Source of the DNA: JBKHJZ01 sp046537875
GTDB lineage: Bacteria > Actinomycetota > Acidimicrobiia > Acidimicrobiales > VFJN01
Reading direction: 5' to 3'
NCBI GenBank assembly: GCA_046537875.1
Contig: JBKHJZ010000058.1
Coordinates: forward strand, 1 to 16,874
Length of the DNA stretch: 16,874 nt
Shown: piece after piece, positions 1 to 7,858 of the stretch
Layout: every line of letters begins with the position of its first letter
Numbering within the stretch: the first letter of the stretch is position 1
The notes under the pieces: model-generated
Database searches by the model: none
The model's input: only the letters and a program-made list of their open reading frames with translations
What the model was told of the DNA's origin: nothing
Program-made: the position numbers and the translations under genes

Positions 1-2
1 GC

Positions 3-518
3 TCCAACGTCACCGAGGCCCTCAGCGACTGGTATCGGCACACCGTGGGCGACGCGCTGGTCAACCTGGGCGCTCACCGCGGGTTGGATCTGTCCGAGGT
101 GCGGGGTCCGGGCAACCACCGTCACCTGCTGCTCCATCCGCCCGAGATGCCCATCGTCGGGAGCGATCCGGCCGTGGGCATCGGCGTCGGTTGGCTCGCT
201 ACGAGCGCAAGCCCGCCTGGCCTGTCGACCTTCGCATGCGTGCGACGCAGCGATCACCGATCCGCTGTCGAGGTGGCACGTGCGCTGATGGAGGCTGGCG
301 GACGCGAGGTTCGCTCCGGCATCCGGGACGCCAGGGGCAAGGATGACGAGGCTTGGCCGATCTGGTGGTGGATCGCTCCCGGCGAACGTTGGTGGACGGA
401 CCTCGACGCATACTGCAGTTCGATCACCGGCGAGGTTCGCCGTCTACTCGACCCGCTTCGTGATGTGCTCTGCGATCTCGCCGGCCCGGAGATCGAGGAC
501 GGCAGCGACCCGCGGTAG
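3..518 (+). CDS. Hypothetical protein, C-terminal part (gene runs off the left edge)
   Basis: The reading frame is open from base 3 to a TAG stop at 516-518, so the true start lies outside the window. An in-frame GTG at 45 is probably internal, because the codons before it (SNVTEALSDWYRH) read as normal coding sequence. About 171 residues are visible. There is no signal peptide or transmembrane segment. The C-terminal third is unusually Trp-rich (WPIWWWIAP, then RWW) and is followed by an amphipathic helical tail. I do not recognise the family and assign no function. It converges on the MFS gene that ends at 558, with only 39 bp between the two stops and no clear terminator hairpin there. Confidence 0.7.
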   Translation, partial: SNVTEALSDWYRHTVGDALVNLGAHRGLDLSEVRGPGNHRHLLLHPPEMPIVGSDPAVGIGVGWLATSASPPGLSTFACVRRSDHRSAVEVARALMEAGGREVRSGIRDARGKDDEAWPIWWWIAPGERWWTDLDAYCSSITGEVRRLLDPLRDVLCDLAGPEIEDGSDPR

Positions 519-557
519 CGGTGGCGGCGTGCGAGAGGCAGGATCTGGCGCTCCCGC

Positions 558-1889
558 TCACGTGGTGGCGATCGCGTGTTGCCGTGCACGGACGAGGCTG
601 AGGATGATCAGGGCCGCGAGGCCGGCGGTGAGGAGGCCGAGCGCCTCGAAGCTGCCGGCGGCCACGACGGCACCGCTGGAGAGGCCACCCACGGTCCCGG
701 CGAGTGCGACGCCGAGGTCCACAGACCCCTGGGTCCGGGCACGGTCGTCGAGCGTGGTGAGGTTCGTGACCAGCGCGGTGCCGCCGACCAGGGACAGGTT
801 CCAGCCGAGGCCCAGCAGCACCAGCGCGACCCCGAGGGTCGTCGCGCTCGGTCCGGCGGCTGCGGCCGTCAGGGCGGAGGTGACCAGCACGGCGCCGCCG
901 GCGGCCGCCGTGGCTGCCGGCGAGAAGCGGTCGACGAGGCGGCCGGTGAGCGGCGAGGGCAGGTACATGGCCCCGATGTGGAGCCCGATGACCAGCCCGA
1001 CGGCGCCCAGCCCGTGATGATGGGTCTCCAGGTGCACGGGCGTCATGGTCATCACGGCGACCATGACGGCCTGGGCGAGGACCATGCCGGAGGCGGCGAG
1101 GACCAGGGGCCGGCGACCCTGCCACCAGGCGACCGGGTCGTTGCGGAACGGGTCGGGTGGTGCACCGCCGTGGGCGGTGGTCGGTGCACTCCGGGGGATG
1201 GGGGCCGCGGGGACGTGCCCGTCGGTCACCGCGAGCTGCCGGGCGGTGAGCAGCGGGTCCGGCCGCAGCAGGACCGCGACCACGAGTCCGGCGGTGGCGT
1301 ACACGGTGGAGGCGAGGATGAACGGGCCGCTGAGACGGGGGAGGCCGGCCGTCTCGGCCAGGTCGCCGGTGATTCGGAGCAGGTTCGGGCCGGCCACGGC
1401 GCCGAGGGTGGTCGCGACGAGCACGGTGCTGACCGCCCGCCCGCGATGGGACTCGTCGGCGAGGTCGGCGCCGGCGTAGCGGCAGTGCAGGTTGGTCGCC
1501 GTGCCGGCGCCGTAGACGAACAGGGACACGAGCAGCAACGGCACGTTCCCGGTCACGGCCGCCAGGGCGACGCCCGCGCCGCCGGCGGCACCGGCGGCGT
1601 AGCCGGAGGTGAGCCCGATCCGCCGGCCGTAGCGCTGGGACAGGCGCCCCACGGCTGCGGCCGTGCCCGCGGAACCGGCGGTGAACAACGCCGCCGGGAG
1701 CCCGGCGCCCGTGGTGGAGCCGAGGAGGTCCCTGGCGAGAAGCGCACCGACGCTGACGCCGGCGGCGAGGCCGGCGCCCCCGAAGACCTGCGCGACGACC
1801 AGGGCACGCAGGACCCTGCGCTGAGCCCACGACCGGTACGCAGCCCGGTCCGTCGGGTCGGCGTTCGCTGGCTCGGTGGTGGCTGTCAC
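558..1889 (-). CDS. MFS transporter (12-TM type, His-rich loop)
   Basis: This 443-residue protein alternates long hydrophobic segments with short polar loops, as expected for a 12-helix Major Facilitator Superfamily transporter in the cytoplasmic membrane. The conserved loop 2-3 motif A is visible at residues 81-93 (GRLSQRYGRRIGL). A longer hydrophilic loop separates the two six-helix halves around residues 215-260. The second half opens with a His-rich stretch (VHLETHHHG), then GLHIGAMY. The start is the GTG at 1889, with a GGGAAG-like ribosome site upstream. It follows another MFS gene after a 46-bp gap and is probably co-transcribed with it and the ArsR-rhodanese gene. Substrate is unknown. 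Drug or toxic-compound efflux would be a family-level guess only. Confidence 0.9.
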   Translation of the reverse strand: MTATTEPANADPTDRAAYRSWAQRRVLRALVVAQVFGGAGLAAGVSVGALLARDLLGSTTGAGLPAALFTAGSAGTAAAVGRLSQRYGRRIGLTSGYAAGAAGGAGVALAAVTGNVPLLLVSLFVYGAGTATNLHCRYAGADLADESHRGRAVSTVLVATTLGAVAGPNLLRITGDLAETAGLPRLSGPFILASTVYATAGLVVAVLLRPDPLLTARQLAVTDGHVPAAPIPRSAPTTAHGGAPPDPFRNDPVAWWQGRRPLVLAASGMVLAQAVMVAVMTMTPVHLETHHHGLGAVGLVIGLHIGAMYLPSPLTGRLVDRFSPAATAAAGGAVLVTSALTAAAAGPSATTLGVALVLLGLGWNLSLVGGTALVTNLTTLDDRARTQGSVDLGVALAGTVGGLSSGAVVAAGSFEALGLLTAGLAALIILSLVRARQHAIATT

Positions 1890-1935
1890 GGCGCGGGCTT
1901 CCCGAGGGAGTGCCCGAGCGGTCTGCCGCGCGCGT

Positions 1936-3261
1936 TCATGGGCCGATCCTGCCCGCTCGTACCGGCGTGGCGGGCAACGGCGGACGATGCAGGGTCTCGC
2001 GCAGCCGGATGGCGACGTCGACGCCGCTGGCGGCGGTGATCGCGGCGACGACGACGATGGCGAAGCCGATCCCGGCGGCGTCGGCGAGAGCGCCGGACAG
2101 GACGGCGCCGACGGCGAAGCCGAGGTCCCGCCACAGGCGGTAGACGCCCACGGCGCGCGCCCGCCAGACGGGGTGGGCGATGTCGCCGATCGCTGCGATG
2201 AGGGTCGGATAGGCCATGGCGGTGCCGGCGCCGAAGAGGGCGCTGCCCGCCGCCCACACCCAGAAGCCGTCTCCGAGGGCGATCACCAGCAGCCCGGTCG
2301 CCTCGGTCCACTGGCCACCGGCGATGAGCCACTTGCGGCCGACCGCGTCGGACAGCGCGCCGGTGGCCAACTGGCCGATGCCCCACACGGCCGGGGCGAT
2401 CGCGATGACGACGCCGATCCTGCCGACGGACAGGCCGGCGGCCGCGAAGAACAGCGGGAACAGGCCCCAGGCCATGCCCTCGTTCAGGTTGTTCACCAGG
2501 CCCGCCTGGCTGGTCGCCGACAGGGACCGGTTCCGCCACGTCGACGTGGCGACCACCTGCCGGAAGGTGAGGTCGTGACCGGGGTCGCCGTCGCGCGCCC
2601 GGTGGTTCGCGGCCTCGTGGGTGACGTGGTCCGCGGTCTCCCGGACCAGCACGGCGGACAGGCCGAGGCCGACGACGGCGAGGACGACACCGAAGTAGAA
2701 CGGCTCGGGGCGCAGCCCGTACTCGGACGCGATCCACCCGGTCACCCATGCGGCCAGGGCGACCGCCCCGTACCCGGCACCCTCGTTGAGGCCCATCGCC
2801 AGGCCGCGCCGCGCCGGGCCGGCCAGGTCGATCTTCATGATCACGGTGAGCGACCACGTGAGGCCCTGGTTGATGCCGAGCAACGCGTTGGCGAACAGCA
2901 CCCAGGCCCAGCTCGGCGCCCACATGAGCAGCAGCGGCACCGGCAGGGCGACGAGCCAGCCCACCACCAGCACCGGCTTGCGGCCGAAGCGATCGCCCAG
3001 CGCCCCGGCGAAGAGGTTGGTGACCGCCTTGGAGACGCCGAACACGGCGATGAACGACAGCATCGCCGAGTACGCCTCGAGGCCGAACACGTCCTCGGCC
3101 AGCAACGGCACGACCGTGCGCTCCTGGCCGACGGTGGCACCGACGAGGGCGTTGACCAGCACGAGCAGGGCGAACTGCGGGAGGTTCTCGCGCAGCCCCA
3201 ACCGCACCCCGGGTGCCGCCGCCGGCGTGTCGGTCGCCCCGGTGGTGGGTGTGTCGGTCAC
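1936..3261 (-). CDS. MFS transporter
   Basis: This 441-residue protein has the hydrophobicity pattern of a 12-helix Major Facilitator Superfamily transporter. Motif A is clear at residues 89-99 (GDRFGRKPVLV), and a degenerate copy opens the second half (GALSDAVGRKWLI). The central cytoplasmic loop is polar and His/Arg/Asp-rich. I chose the GTG at 3261 because the hydrophobic core starts about 28 residues later and a GGAA element precedes it. The frame stays open upstream, but that part is a shadow of the ArsR-rhodanese gene. It lies 43 bp after that regulator's stop and 46 bp before the second MFS gene, so a three-gene operon is likely. The two MFS proteins differ clearly from each other and do not look like a recent duplication. 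Substrate unknown. Confidence 0.9.
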   Translation of the reverse strand: MTDTPTTGATDTPAAAPGVRLGLRENLPQFALLVLVNALVGATVGQERTVVPLLAEDVFGLEAYSAMLSFIAVFGVSKAVTNLFAGALGDRFGRKPVLVVGWLVALPVPLLLMWAPSWAWVLFANALLGINQGLTWSLTVIMKIDLAGPARRGLAMGLNEGAGYGAVALAAWVTGWIASEYGLRPEPFYFGVVLAVVGLGLSAVLVRETADHVTHEAANHRARDGDPGHDLTFRQVVATSTWRNRSLSATSQAGLVNNLNEGMAWGLFPLFFAAAGLSVGRIGVVIAIAPAVWGIGQLATGALSDAVGRKWLIAGGQWTEATGLLVIALGDGFWVWAAGSALFGAGTAMAYPTLIAAIGDIAHPVWRARAVGVYRLWRDLGFAVGAVLSGALADAAGIGFAIVVVAAITAASGVDVAIRLRETLHRPPLPATPVRAGRIGP

Positions 3262-3304
3262 GTGTGTCGTTCCACGGGTTCGCCGGTGACGGCCACGTGA
3301 TCCA

Positions 3305-3970
3305 TCACGCCTCACCGACGGCGACCGGGAGCCCGGCGCGACGCCACTCGGGGAATCCGTCCTCGAGGCGCCTCGCCCGGCGGTTCGTCCCGACCAGCGC
3401 GCGCACGGCCTCGTCGGCGAAAACGCAGAACCGGCCCCGGCAGTAGGCCACGACCTCGACGCCCTCGGGCACCCCGTGCAACCGGCGCTCGACCTCCTCC
3501 GGCGGCACCGACACGGCCCCCGGCACGTGCCCGGCCGCGAACTCCGCCACCGGGCGCACATCCCACACCACCACACCGTCGCCCAGCCGGCGCGCCAGCT
3601 CCGCGCGACTCACCTGCTCGAGCTCGTCGCGATCACCCAGGTACGCCGCGACGGCCTGGTGCAGCCCTGCGGCGTTCTCCTCGGCAACCGACCGCAATGC
3701 CGCCCACAGCGCCTCCACCGACTCCCCGGCCAACCGGTACACGACCCGGTTGCCCTGACGACGAGACCTCACCAGCCCCGACCGCGCCAGGACCTGCAGG
3801 TGCTGCGACGTGTTCGCCACCGACTGCCCGATCTCGGCCGCCAGCAGGTCCACCGACCGTTGGCCCTGCGAGAGCACGTCCACGAGCTCGGCCCGCCGGC
3901 CGTTCGACAACGCCTTCCCGACCGTTGCGAACTGGTCGTACACCGTGGCCTTCGCGCCAGCCGACACCAT
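3305..3970 (-). CDS. ArsR-family repressor fused to a rhodanese domain
   Basis: The 221-residue protein has two domains. Residues about 12-95 form an ArsR/SmtB winged helix, with recognition region SVDLLAAEIGQSVANTSQHL and a wing around SRRQGNRVVYRL. Residues about 120-218 form a rhodanese domain: DVRP at 137-140, GHVPGAV, and the loop CRGRFC at 177-182, where C177 is the expected persulfide-forming cysteine. These two are the only cysteines, so the classical ArsR metal box (CxC) is absent and any thiol or persulfide sensing would use the rhodanese loop (inference). The ATG at 3970 is preferred because it begins the conserved fold. An in-frame start at 3997 would add nine residues but overlaps the likely operator. 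It heads a probable operon with two MFS transporters. Confidence 0.92.
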   Translation of the reverse strand: MVSAGAKATVYDQFATVGKALSNGRRAELVDVLSQGQRSVDLLAAEIGQSVANTSQHLQVLARSGLVRSRRQGNRVVYRLAGESVEALWAALRSVAEENAAGLHQAVAAYLGDRDELEQVSRAELARRLGDGVVVWDVRPVAEFAAGHVPGAVSVPPEEVERRLHGVPEGVEVVAYCRGRFCVFADEAVRALVGTNRRARRLEDGFPEWRRAGLPVAVGEA

Positions 3971-3993
3971 GCGACGAACGCTACCGGCCCTTC

Positions 3994-4017
3994 TCAAGTA
4001 TTCAACAGAAGACTTGA
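3994..4017. promoter_or_regulatory. Candidate ArsR-rhodanese operator/promoter
   Basis: A 24-bp imperfect dyad with 6-bp arms TCAAGT (3994-3999) and ACTTGA (4012-4017) lies 24-47 bp upstream of the repressor's ATG, in a conspicuously AT-rich island. On the minus strand AATACT (4002 to 3997) could act as the -10 element, so one arm would overlap the promoter, as expected for autorepression. No convincing -35 hexamer is visible. Assignment as an operator is inference from position and symmetry. Confidence 0.45.
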
Positions 4018-4038
4018 CTACCTAGGGTCTGACCGACG

Positions 4039-4860
4039 CTACCGGCAGACGAACTCGCGTACGATGGAAGCGACCATGGCCGGGTCGGCCTTGTAGGCGA
4101 AGTGCGCGTGCCCGTCGAGCACCCGGATCTCGGCGGTGGGGATCGCCGCCGCCGCCCGCCCGGTCAGCTCGGCGATCTCCGGCGCGGACTCCGAGCCGGT
4201 GAGCAGGAGCGTCGACGCCGTGATCGTGGCGAACTGACCCGGGCGGTAGACCCAGGTGTGCTCGACCCGGCACTCGCGGGCGAGAGCGGGGGCGCTCGCC
4301 AGCACCCTGGGCCACCGCGCGGTGCCCGTGAAGGCCTCGAAGTCGTCCGCCGTCATCGCTCCGGTGTCGACGAGCGCGGCCCGGACCGCGGCTTCGCCGT
4401 CCCCGGCCGCCACCGCCGCTTCGATCGCCTCGATCGCCCCGGGCGCATGGGCCAGGCCGAACGACGGCTCGTAGAGGACGAGGCGGTGGACGTTGCCGGT
4501 GAGGGCGGCGCCACCCATGGCCGGATTGCACCCGTAGCTGTGGCCCCACAGCCCCACCGGGCGGCCGGTGCGGGCGGCGACGGCGTCCACCACGGCCGCG
4601 ACGTCGTCGAACTCCCGCTCGATCGCGTACGGCGCCGTGTCGCCGCTGGCCCCGGATCCGCGGCGGTCCATCGCGAAGGTGGTGAGGTGGCCGCGCAGCT
4701 CTGCGACGAGCGGGTCGAAGGTGGTGTGGTCGCTGGGGGATCCGTGCACCAACACCAGGGCGGGCCCCTCACCTGCGACCCACACCGCGAGCGGCGTGCC
4801 GTCGGGCGACCGCACGTCGAAGCGGTCGGTCGCGGTCTCGGTGGCGTCCGTGGTGGCCAT
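4039..4860 (-). CDS. Alpha/beta-fold hydrolase
   Basis: This 273-residue soluble protein has the alpha/beta-hydrolase landmarks in order: the oxyanion-hole motif VHGSPSD (residues 38-44), the strand-turn MDRRGSGASG (64-73), the nucleophile elbow GHSYG (106-110, nucleophile S108), the late strand LLLTGSES (218-225) where the catalytic acid usually sits, and the terminal histidine region DGHAHFAY (249-256). There is no secretion signal, so it is probably cytoplasmic. The start ATG has a good ribosome site (GAGGGAG, about 5 nt spacing). The reaction cannot be assigned: esterase, lactonase, C-C hydrolase and haloalkane or epoxide hydrolase relatives share these motifs. It lies 69 bp downstream of the WYL gene on the same strand and 68 bp before the ArsR-rhodanese gene. 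Confidence 0.9.
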   Translation of the reverse strand: MATTDATETATDRFDVRSPDGTPLAVWVAGEGPALVLVHGSPSDHTTFDPLVAELRGHLTTFAMDRRGSGASGDTAPYAIEREFDDVAAVVDAVAARTGRPVGLWGHSYGCNPAMGGAALTGNVHRLVLYEPSFGLAHAPGAIEAIEAAVAAGDGEAAVRAALVDTGAMTADDFEAFTGTARWPRVLASAPALARECRVEHTWVYRPGQFATITASTLLLTGSESAPEIAELTGRAAAAIPTAEIRVLDGHAHFAYKADPAMVASIVREFVCR

Positions 4861-4929
4861 GGTGCTCCCTCTCGGTCCTCACAGAAGTTTCCATCACTGC
4901 GGCACTGCCGGCATCGGGCGTTCACCCCA

Positions 4930-5901
4930 TCACGCAGGTGACCGGTAGATCCCGTGGAGCGCGTCGGCCGCGTCGCTCATGAGCCGACGCAGCTCCGGCG
5001 GAGCGAGCACCTCGAGGTGCCCGCCGAGCTGCAGCAGCAGCCGGGCCGCGGAGTGTGGCCGCTCGAAGCGGAGCCGGAGAAGTGCCCAGCCCTGCTCGTC
5101 CCGCGGGACGTCCTCGGGGAGGGGGAGGGGAGGGGTGCCCTCCTGGAGCAGGCGCAGCATCCGCTCGCCCTCCGGTGCGACCCGCACCGACACGTCGTAG
5201 CGGGGGATCGAGGCGATGAACTCTCGCTTGCGATGTGACCACGTGGCGTCGAGGTCGAAGTCGGTGGGGCGCTCGAAGCGGTGCGCCAGCGTGGTCGCCT
5301 CGGTGATGCGGGCCACCCGGTAGATCCGGTCACCTCCCCGCCGGGTCCGGGCGAGGAGGTACCAGGTGTCACCCTTCAGCACGAGCCCGAGGGGCCGGAG
5401 GGTGTGCTCGCCGGTCCGGGTGGCGCTCCTGTACGTGATGCGCAACTCCCGGGCCTCCCACACGGCCCGGGCGACCTCGAGGAGGAACGGCACCGGCTCG
5501 CGGGACCGGAACCAGTCGGCGGGCTCGATCAGGAGGCGGTCCCGCACCGACCGGGCGGCGGCCTCGGCACCGGCGTCCATGGCCGTGAGCAGCTTGGCCT
5601 CGGCGACGCCCGGATCGATCCCCAGGTCGTGGGCGACCGCGGGCACGGCGGCCAGCAGCACGGCGCGGGCGTCGCCCTCCCCGAGGTGCGGCAGCCCGCC
5701 GGCGCGGTAGCCCTCCTGGAGGCGCACCCCGCCGCCGCGCCCGGTCTCCGTGTACAGGGGCACACCGGCAGCCGAGAGCGCCTCGATGTCGCGATACACG
5801 GTCCGCACCGACACCTCGAGCTCGGCTGCCAGCTCGCGGGCGGTCGACCGGCCCCGCAGCTGGAGGAGGAGCAGGAGCTCGACGAGCCGGCTCGCCCGCA
5901 T
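4930..5901 (-). CDS. WYL-domain transcriptional regulator (YafY/HTH_11 type)
   Basis: This 323-residue regulator begins with a DeoR-like helix-turn-helix at about residues 5-60 (recognition part STARELAAELEVSVRTVYRD). A linker helix region follows, then a WYL domain at about 135-215 carrying the literal W180-Y181-L182 and a downstream Arg-rich patch (GGDRIYRVARI), and a C-terminal WCX-type extension to the end. WYL domains are thought to bind nucleic-acid or small-molecule ligands; the ligand here is unknown. The ATG at 5901 begins the HTH. The frame extends further upstream, but only opposite the divergent gene. A TACGGT element ends six bases before this ATG, suggesting a leaderless mRNA. 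The gene is divergent from the 300-aa toroid-repeat protein and probably controls the shared intergenic region. Confidence 0.92.
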   Translation of the reverse strand: MRASRLVELLLLLQLRGRSTARELAAELEVSVRTVYRDIEALSAAGVPLYTETGRGGGVRLQEGYRAGGLPHLGEGDARAVLLAAVPAVAHDLGIDPGVAEAKLLTAMDAGAEAAARSVRDRLLIEPADWFRSREPVPFLLEVARAVWEARELRITYRSATRTGEHTLRPLGLVLKGDTWYLLARTRRGGDRIYRVARITEATTLAHRFERPTDFDLDATWSHRKREFIASIPRYDVSVRVAPEGERMLRLLQEGTPPLPLPEDVPRDEQGWALLRLRFERPHSAARLLLQLGGHLEVLAPPELRRLMSDAADALHGIYRSPA

Positions 5902-5907
5902 CTCCCG

Positions 5908-5913
5908 ACCGTA
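5908..5913 (-). promoter_or_regulatory. Candidate -10 element for a leaderless WYL-regulator transcript
   Basis: TACGGT on the minus strand fits the actinobacterial TANNNT -10 consensus and is followed by six bases and then the ATG at 5901. Transcription would therefore start at or next to the first base of the start codon. The GGGAG just before the ATG is too close to act as a normal ribosome site, which agrees with leaderless initiation. This is prediction from spacing only. Confidence 0.4.
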
Positions 5914-5923
5914 CCGGGAAACG

Positions 5924-5940
5924 CTGACAGCAGGTGTCAG
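5924..5940. promoter_or_regulatory. Palindromic operator candidate CTGACA-N5-TGTCAG
   Basis: This is a perfect 6-bp inverted repeat with a 5-bp spacer (GCAGG), in the 84-bp gap between the divergent WYL regulator and the toroid-repeat gene. It sits where the -35 region of the WYL promoter should be (its -10 candidate is at 5908-5913) and about 46 bp upstream of the + strand ATG. Position and symmetry suggest the WYL protein's own binding site controlling both genes; that binding is inferred. Confidence 0.55.
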
Positions 5941-5985
5941 GCTTGGTCCGCGAGGGTTCGACGGAGCCTCGTGAAAGGACCGACC

Positions 5986-6888
5986 ATGCCCATCGACGTG
6001 TCCGCCGCCCGCACGTTCATCTACGCGAACGGCCGGCTGCTGGAGCAGCTCGTGTACGCCGCCCTGTACGAGCAGGGTGATCCCGGCGCGGTCGTGAGGG
6101 CGGTCAGCGCCTACCAGAACGACGACGGCGGGTTCGGGCACGGGCTCGAGCCCGACAAGCGCTCCCCGGCGAGCCAGCCCCTCGACGTCGAGATCGCGCT
6201 CGAACGCCTTGTCACCGTCGGGGTCGCGCCGAGCGACCTCGTCACCCGGGCCTGCGACCACCTGGCCACGGTCGCCGACTCCCGGGGGGCGGTGCCCGTC
6301 CTCCTCCCCTCGATCGCCGGCTACCCGCGTGCGCCGCACTGGTCCGCGACCGACACCTACACCCCCGGCCTCGTCCCGACGGCCGGCATCGCCGCCTACG
6401 TGCGGGCGCTGGGTATCGATCATCCCTGGGTCGACAGGGCCGTCGAGTACTGCCTCGCCGCGCTCGAGCACGACGACTTACCGCGGGAGGCCCACGCGCT
6501 GCTCGGCGTGACCCGGTTCCTGGAACACGCCGTGGATCCCGACCGGGTCGACTCGCTCGCCACTCCGGTCGCCGCCGCCCTGCCCGGCAGCAGCTACTTC
6601 CAGCTGCGGCCCGACCCCGACAGCTACGGCGTGACGCCCCTCGAGTTCGCTCCCACGCCGTCGAGTCCGGCCCGCGCCTGGTTCGACGACGAGGTGATCG
6701 AGGCACACCTCGATCACCTCCAGCGGCAACAACGGGAGGACGGCGGCTGGCCCGTCCCGTGGGAGCCCCCGAGCGATGCCAGTCGCTGCGAGTGGCGGGC
6801 CATCAGGACGTTCGAGGCGCTGCGGACTCTCGTCGCCTATGGCCTGATCCCTGCGCCTGCTCCCCGCGCAGCGTCACCCCGGGCATGA
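5986..6888 (+). CDS. Prenyltransferase/squalene-oxidase repeat-like protein (alpha/alpha toroid)
   Basis: This 300-residue soluble protein carries QW-like repeats of the terpenoid cyclase/protein prenyltransferase alpha-alpha toroid superfamily: QNDDGGFGHGLEPD at residues 44-57 and QQREDGGW at 248-255, with helical repeat segments between them. No DXDD or complete DDXXD cyclisation motif is obvious, and the protein is about half the length of squalene-hopene cyclases. Catalysis should therefore not be assumed. The ATG at 5986 is preceded by GAAAGGAC at a suitable distance. The frame is open far upstream, but that region is the antisense of the WYL gene. It is divergent from the WYL regulator and shares the CTGACA-N5-TGTCAG palindrome with it. 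The biological role is unknown. Confidence 0.8.
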   Translation: MPIDVSAARTFIYANGRLLEQLVYAALYEQGDPGAVVRAVSAYQNDDGGFGHGLEPDKRSPASQPLDVEIALERLVTVGVAPSDLVTRACDHLATVADSRGAVPVLLPSIAGYPRAPHWSATDTYTPGLVPTAGIAAYVRALGIDHPWVDRAVEYCLAALEHDDLPREAHALLGVTRFLEHAVDPDRVDSLATPVAAALPGSSYFQLRPDPDSYGVTPLEFAPTPSSPARAWFDDEVIEAHLDHLQRQQREDGGWPVPWEPPSDASRCEWRAIRTFEALRTLVAYGLIPAPAPRAASPRA

Positions 6889-7178
6889 TCCAGCGGGCTG
6901 CGGGTGTGCGGGAATCCGAGCTGTCGAACGCTATGCGTGACTGAATCTCACATATGGCGACCTACGAACGGCGGGCGCCGCAGCGTTTTCGGGCGACACG
7001 CGCCCCGATCAGGGAGCGATTACCACCATTCGCGCTCATAGCGACAGATTCGACCACGAAGGGTGTCGGGTGGCCGGACCGTCCACCTTTGTCCGGGCGG
7101 CAGGCGGTTCGTTTTGCATCAACGGGGTAAGGAGACCTCCGCAGAATTGATCCGATGGTCGACTCGAGCGAGGTGGTC
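6889..7178. other. Intergenic region without a clear gene
   Basis: No frame on either strand has convincing coding character here. The stretch holds comparatively AT-rich patches (about 6935-7060), a short 6-bp hairpin (CCGGAC 7074-7079 with GTCCGG 7091-7096) and, just before the next gene, the stress-promoter-like element at 7106-7130. No tRNA or terminator with a U-tract is visible. Confidence 0.5.
7106..7130 (+). promoter_or_regulatory. SigB/SigF-type promoter candidate
   Basis: GGTT (7106-7109), a 15-base spacer and GGGTAA (7125-7130) resemble the actinobacterial general-stress sigma consensus (GNTT or GTTT-like, N14-17, GGGTAT/C). The predicted transcription start at about 7137 lies roughly 40 bases before the ATG at 7179. 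A second match of this kind lies ahead of the next small membrane-protein gene. Confidence 0.4.
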
Positions 7179-7826
7179 ATGCGACTGCTCAAGGGTCGTG
7201 TCTACAAGAGCGAGGCCGACGAGCCGCAGCTCGGCGAGGGAAGTGACGACAGGCGGCGCATCGGGGCGGAGACGGAGGACCCGGAGGCACCTGCACCCGG
7301 GAGACCGTCCGGGCGGCGTTGGGGCAGGAGAACCACGATGGTCTCGGTGAACGTGCCGGAGCACTCCGTGCGACGGACAGCGACGATTGAGTCACGGCCT
7401 GTCGAGCGCTCGTCCCCGTGGGCCCGCGTGACGCTCGGTGGCCTCGTGGCCATCGCATCCGGGGCAGCGCTGGCGGTGGTCGGATGCGTCGCACTCCTGC
7501 GAGCCGGTATCGACAGCACCTGGTTCCGGCCGCGCGTCAACGTGATGGGAGCCGATCACACCGCGCTGCTCGGCGCAGTCGAGATCGGTGCCGGCCTCCT
7601 CCTGCTGTTGGCTGGCCTGACCGGCAGCCGGGTGCTGGTGACGATCCTCGGTCTCGCCATGGCCGTGGCGTCGGCGTCGGTTGCTGTCGAGCCGGCGGAG
7701 GTGCAGCGGGAGCTCGCCATCGAGAGCTGGTGGGCGTGGACGCTGGCCGCTGCCGGGGCCGCGCTGGTCCTCGCTGCGCTCCACGTGCCGCGTGAGCGGC
7801 GCCCGACCGTCGTCGACGTCGCGTAG
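7179..7826 (+). CDS. Four-helix membrane protein of unknown function
   Basis: From the ATG at 7179 the product is 215 residues: a hydrophilic, acidic/basic N-terminal region of about 80 residues, then four predicted membrane helices (about 84-108, 128-148, 151-171 and 184-203) and a short charged tail. No catalytic motif is visible. The start is uncertain. ATG 7155 has no ribosome site, 7179 has GAGG at good spacing and fits the predicted stress promoter, and ATG 7338 has a fine GGAG site and would give a 162-residue protein containing just the membrane part. The 7179-7337 segment keeps strong G/C at codon position three, which favours an upstream start. I do not recognise the family. Cell-envelope stress is only suggested by the promoter. 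Confidence 0.7.
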   Translation: MRLLKGRVYKSEADEPQLGEGSDDRRRIGAETEDPEAPAPGRPSGRRWGRRTTMVSVNVPEHSVRRTATIESRPVERSSPWARVTLGGLVAIASGAALAVVGCVALLRAGIDSTWFRPRVNVMGADHTALLGAVEIGAGLLLLLAGLTGSRVLVTILGLAMAVASASVAVEPAEVQRELAIESWWAWTLAAAGAALVLAALHVPRERRPTVVDVA

Positions 7827-7858
7827 ACAGCGGCGGCCGCGTCGCTCCTTGGCATCGG

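Noticed and set aside
576..2039. Long + strand open frame opposite the MFS genes (and another at 1876-3300)
   Set aside because: The products are Gly/Asp/Arg/His-rich and not hydrophobic or domain-like. The minus strand encodes two clean MFS proteins in the same place.
558..3261. Possible recent tandem duplication of MFS genes
   Set aside because: The two proteins share only general MFS motifs; their sequences, loops and termini differ throughout.
5281..5985. N-terminal extension of the toroid-repeat protein, in frame up to 5281
   Set aside because: This stretch is exactly antisense to the WYL regulator and has shadow-type composition. ATG 5986 has a good ribosome site and begins the conserved sequence.
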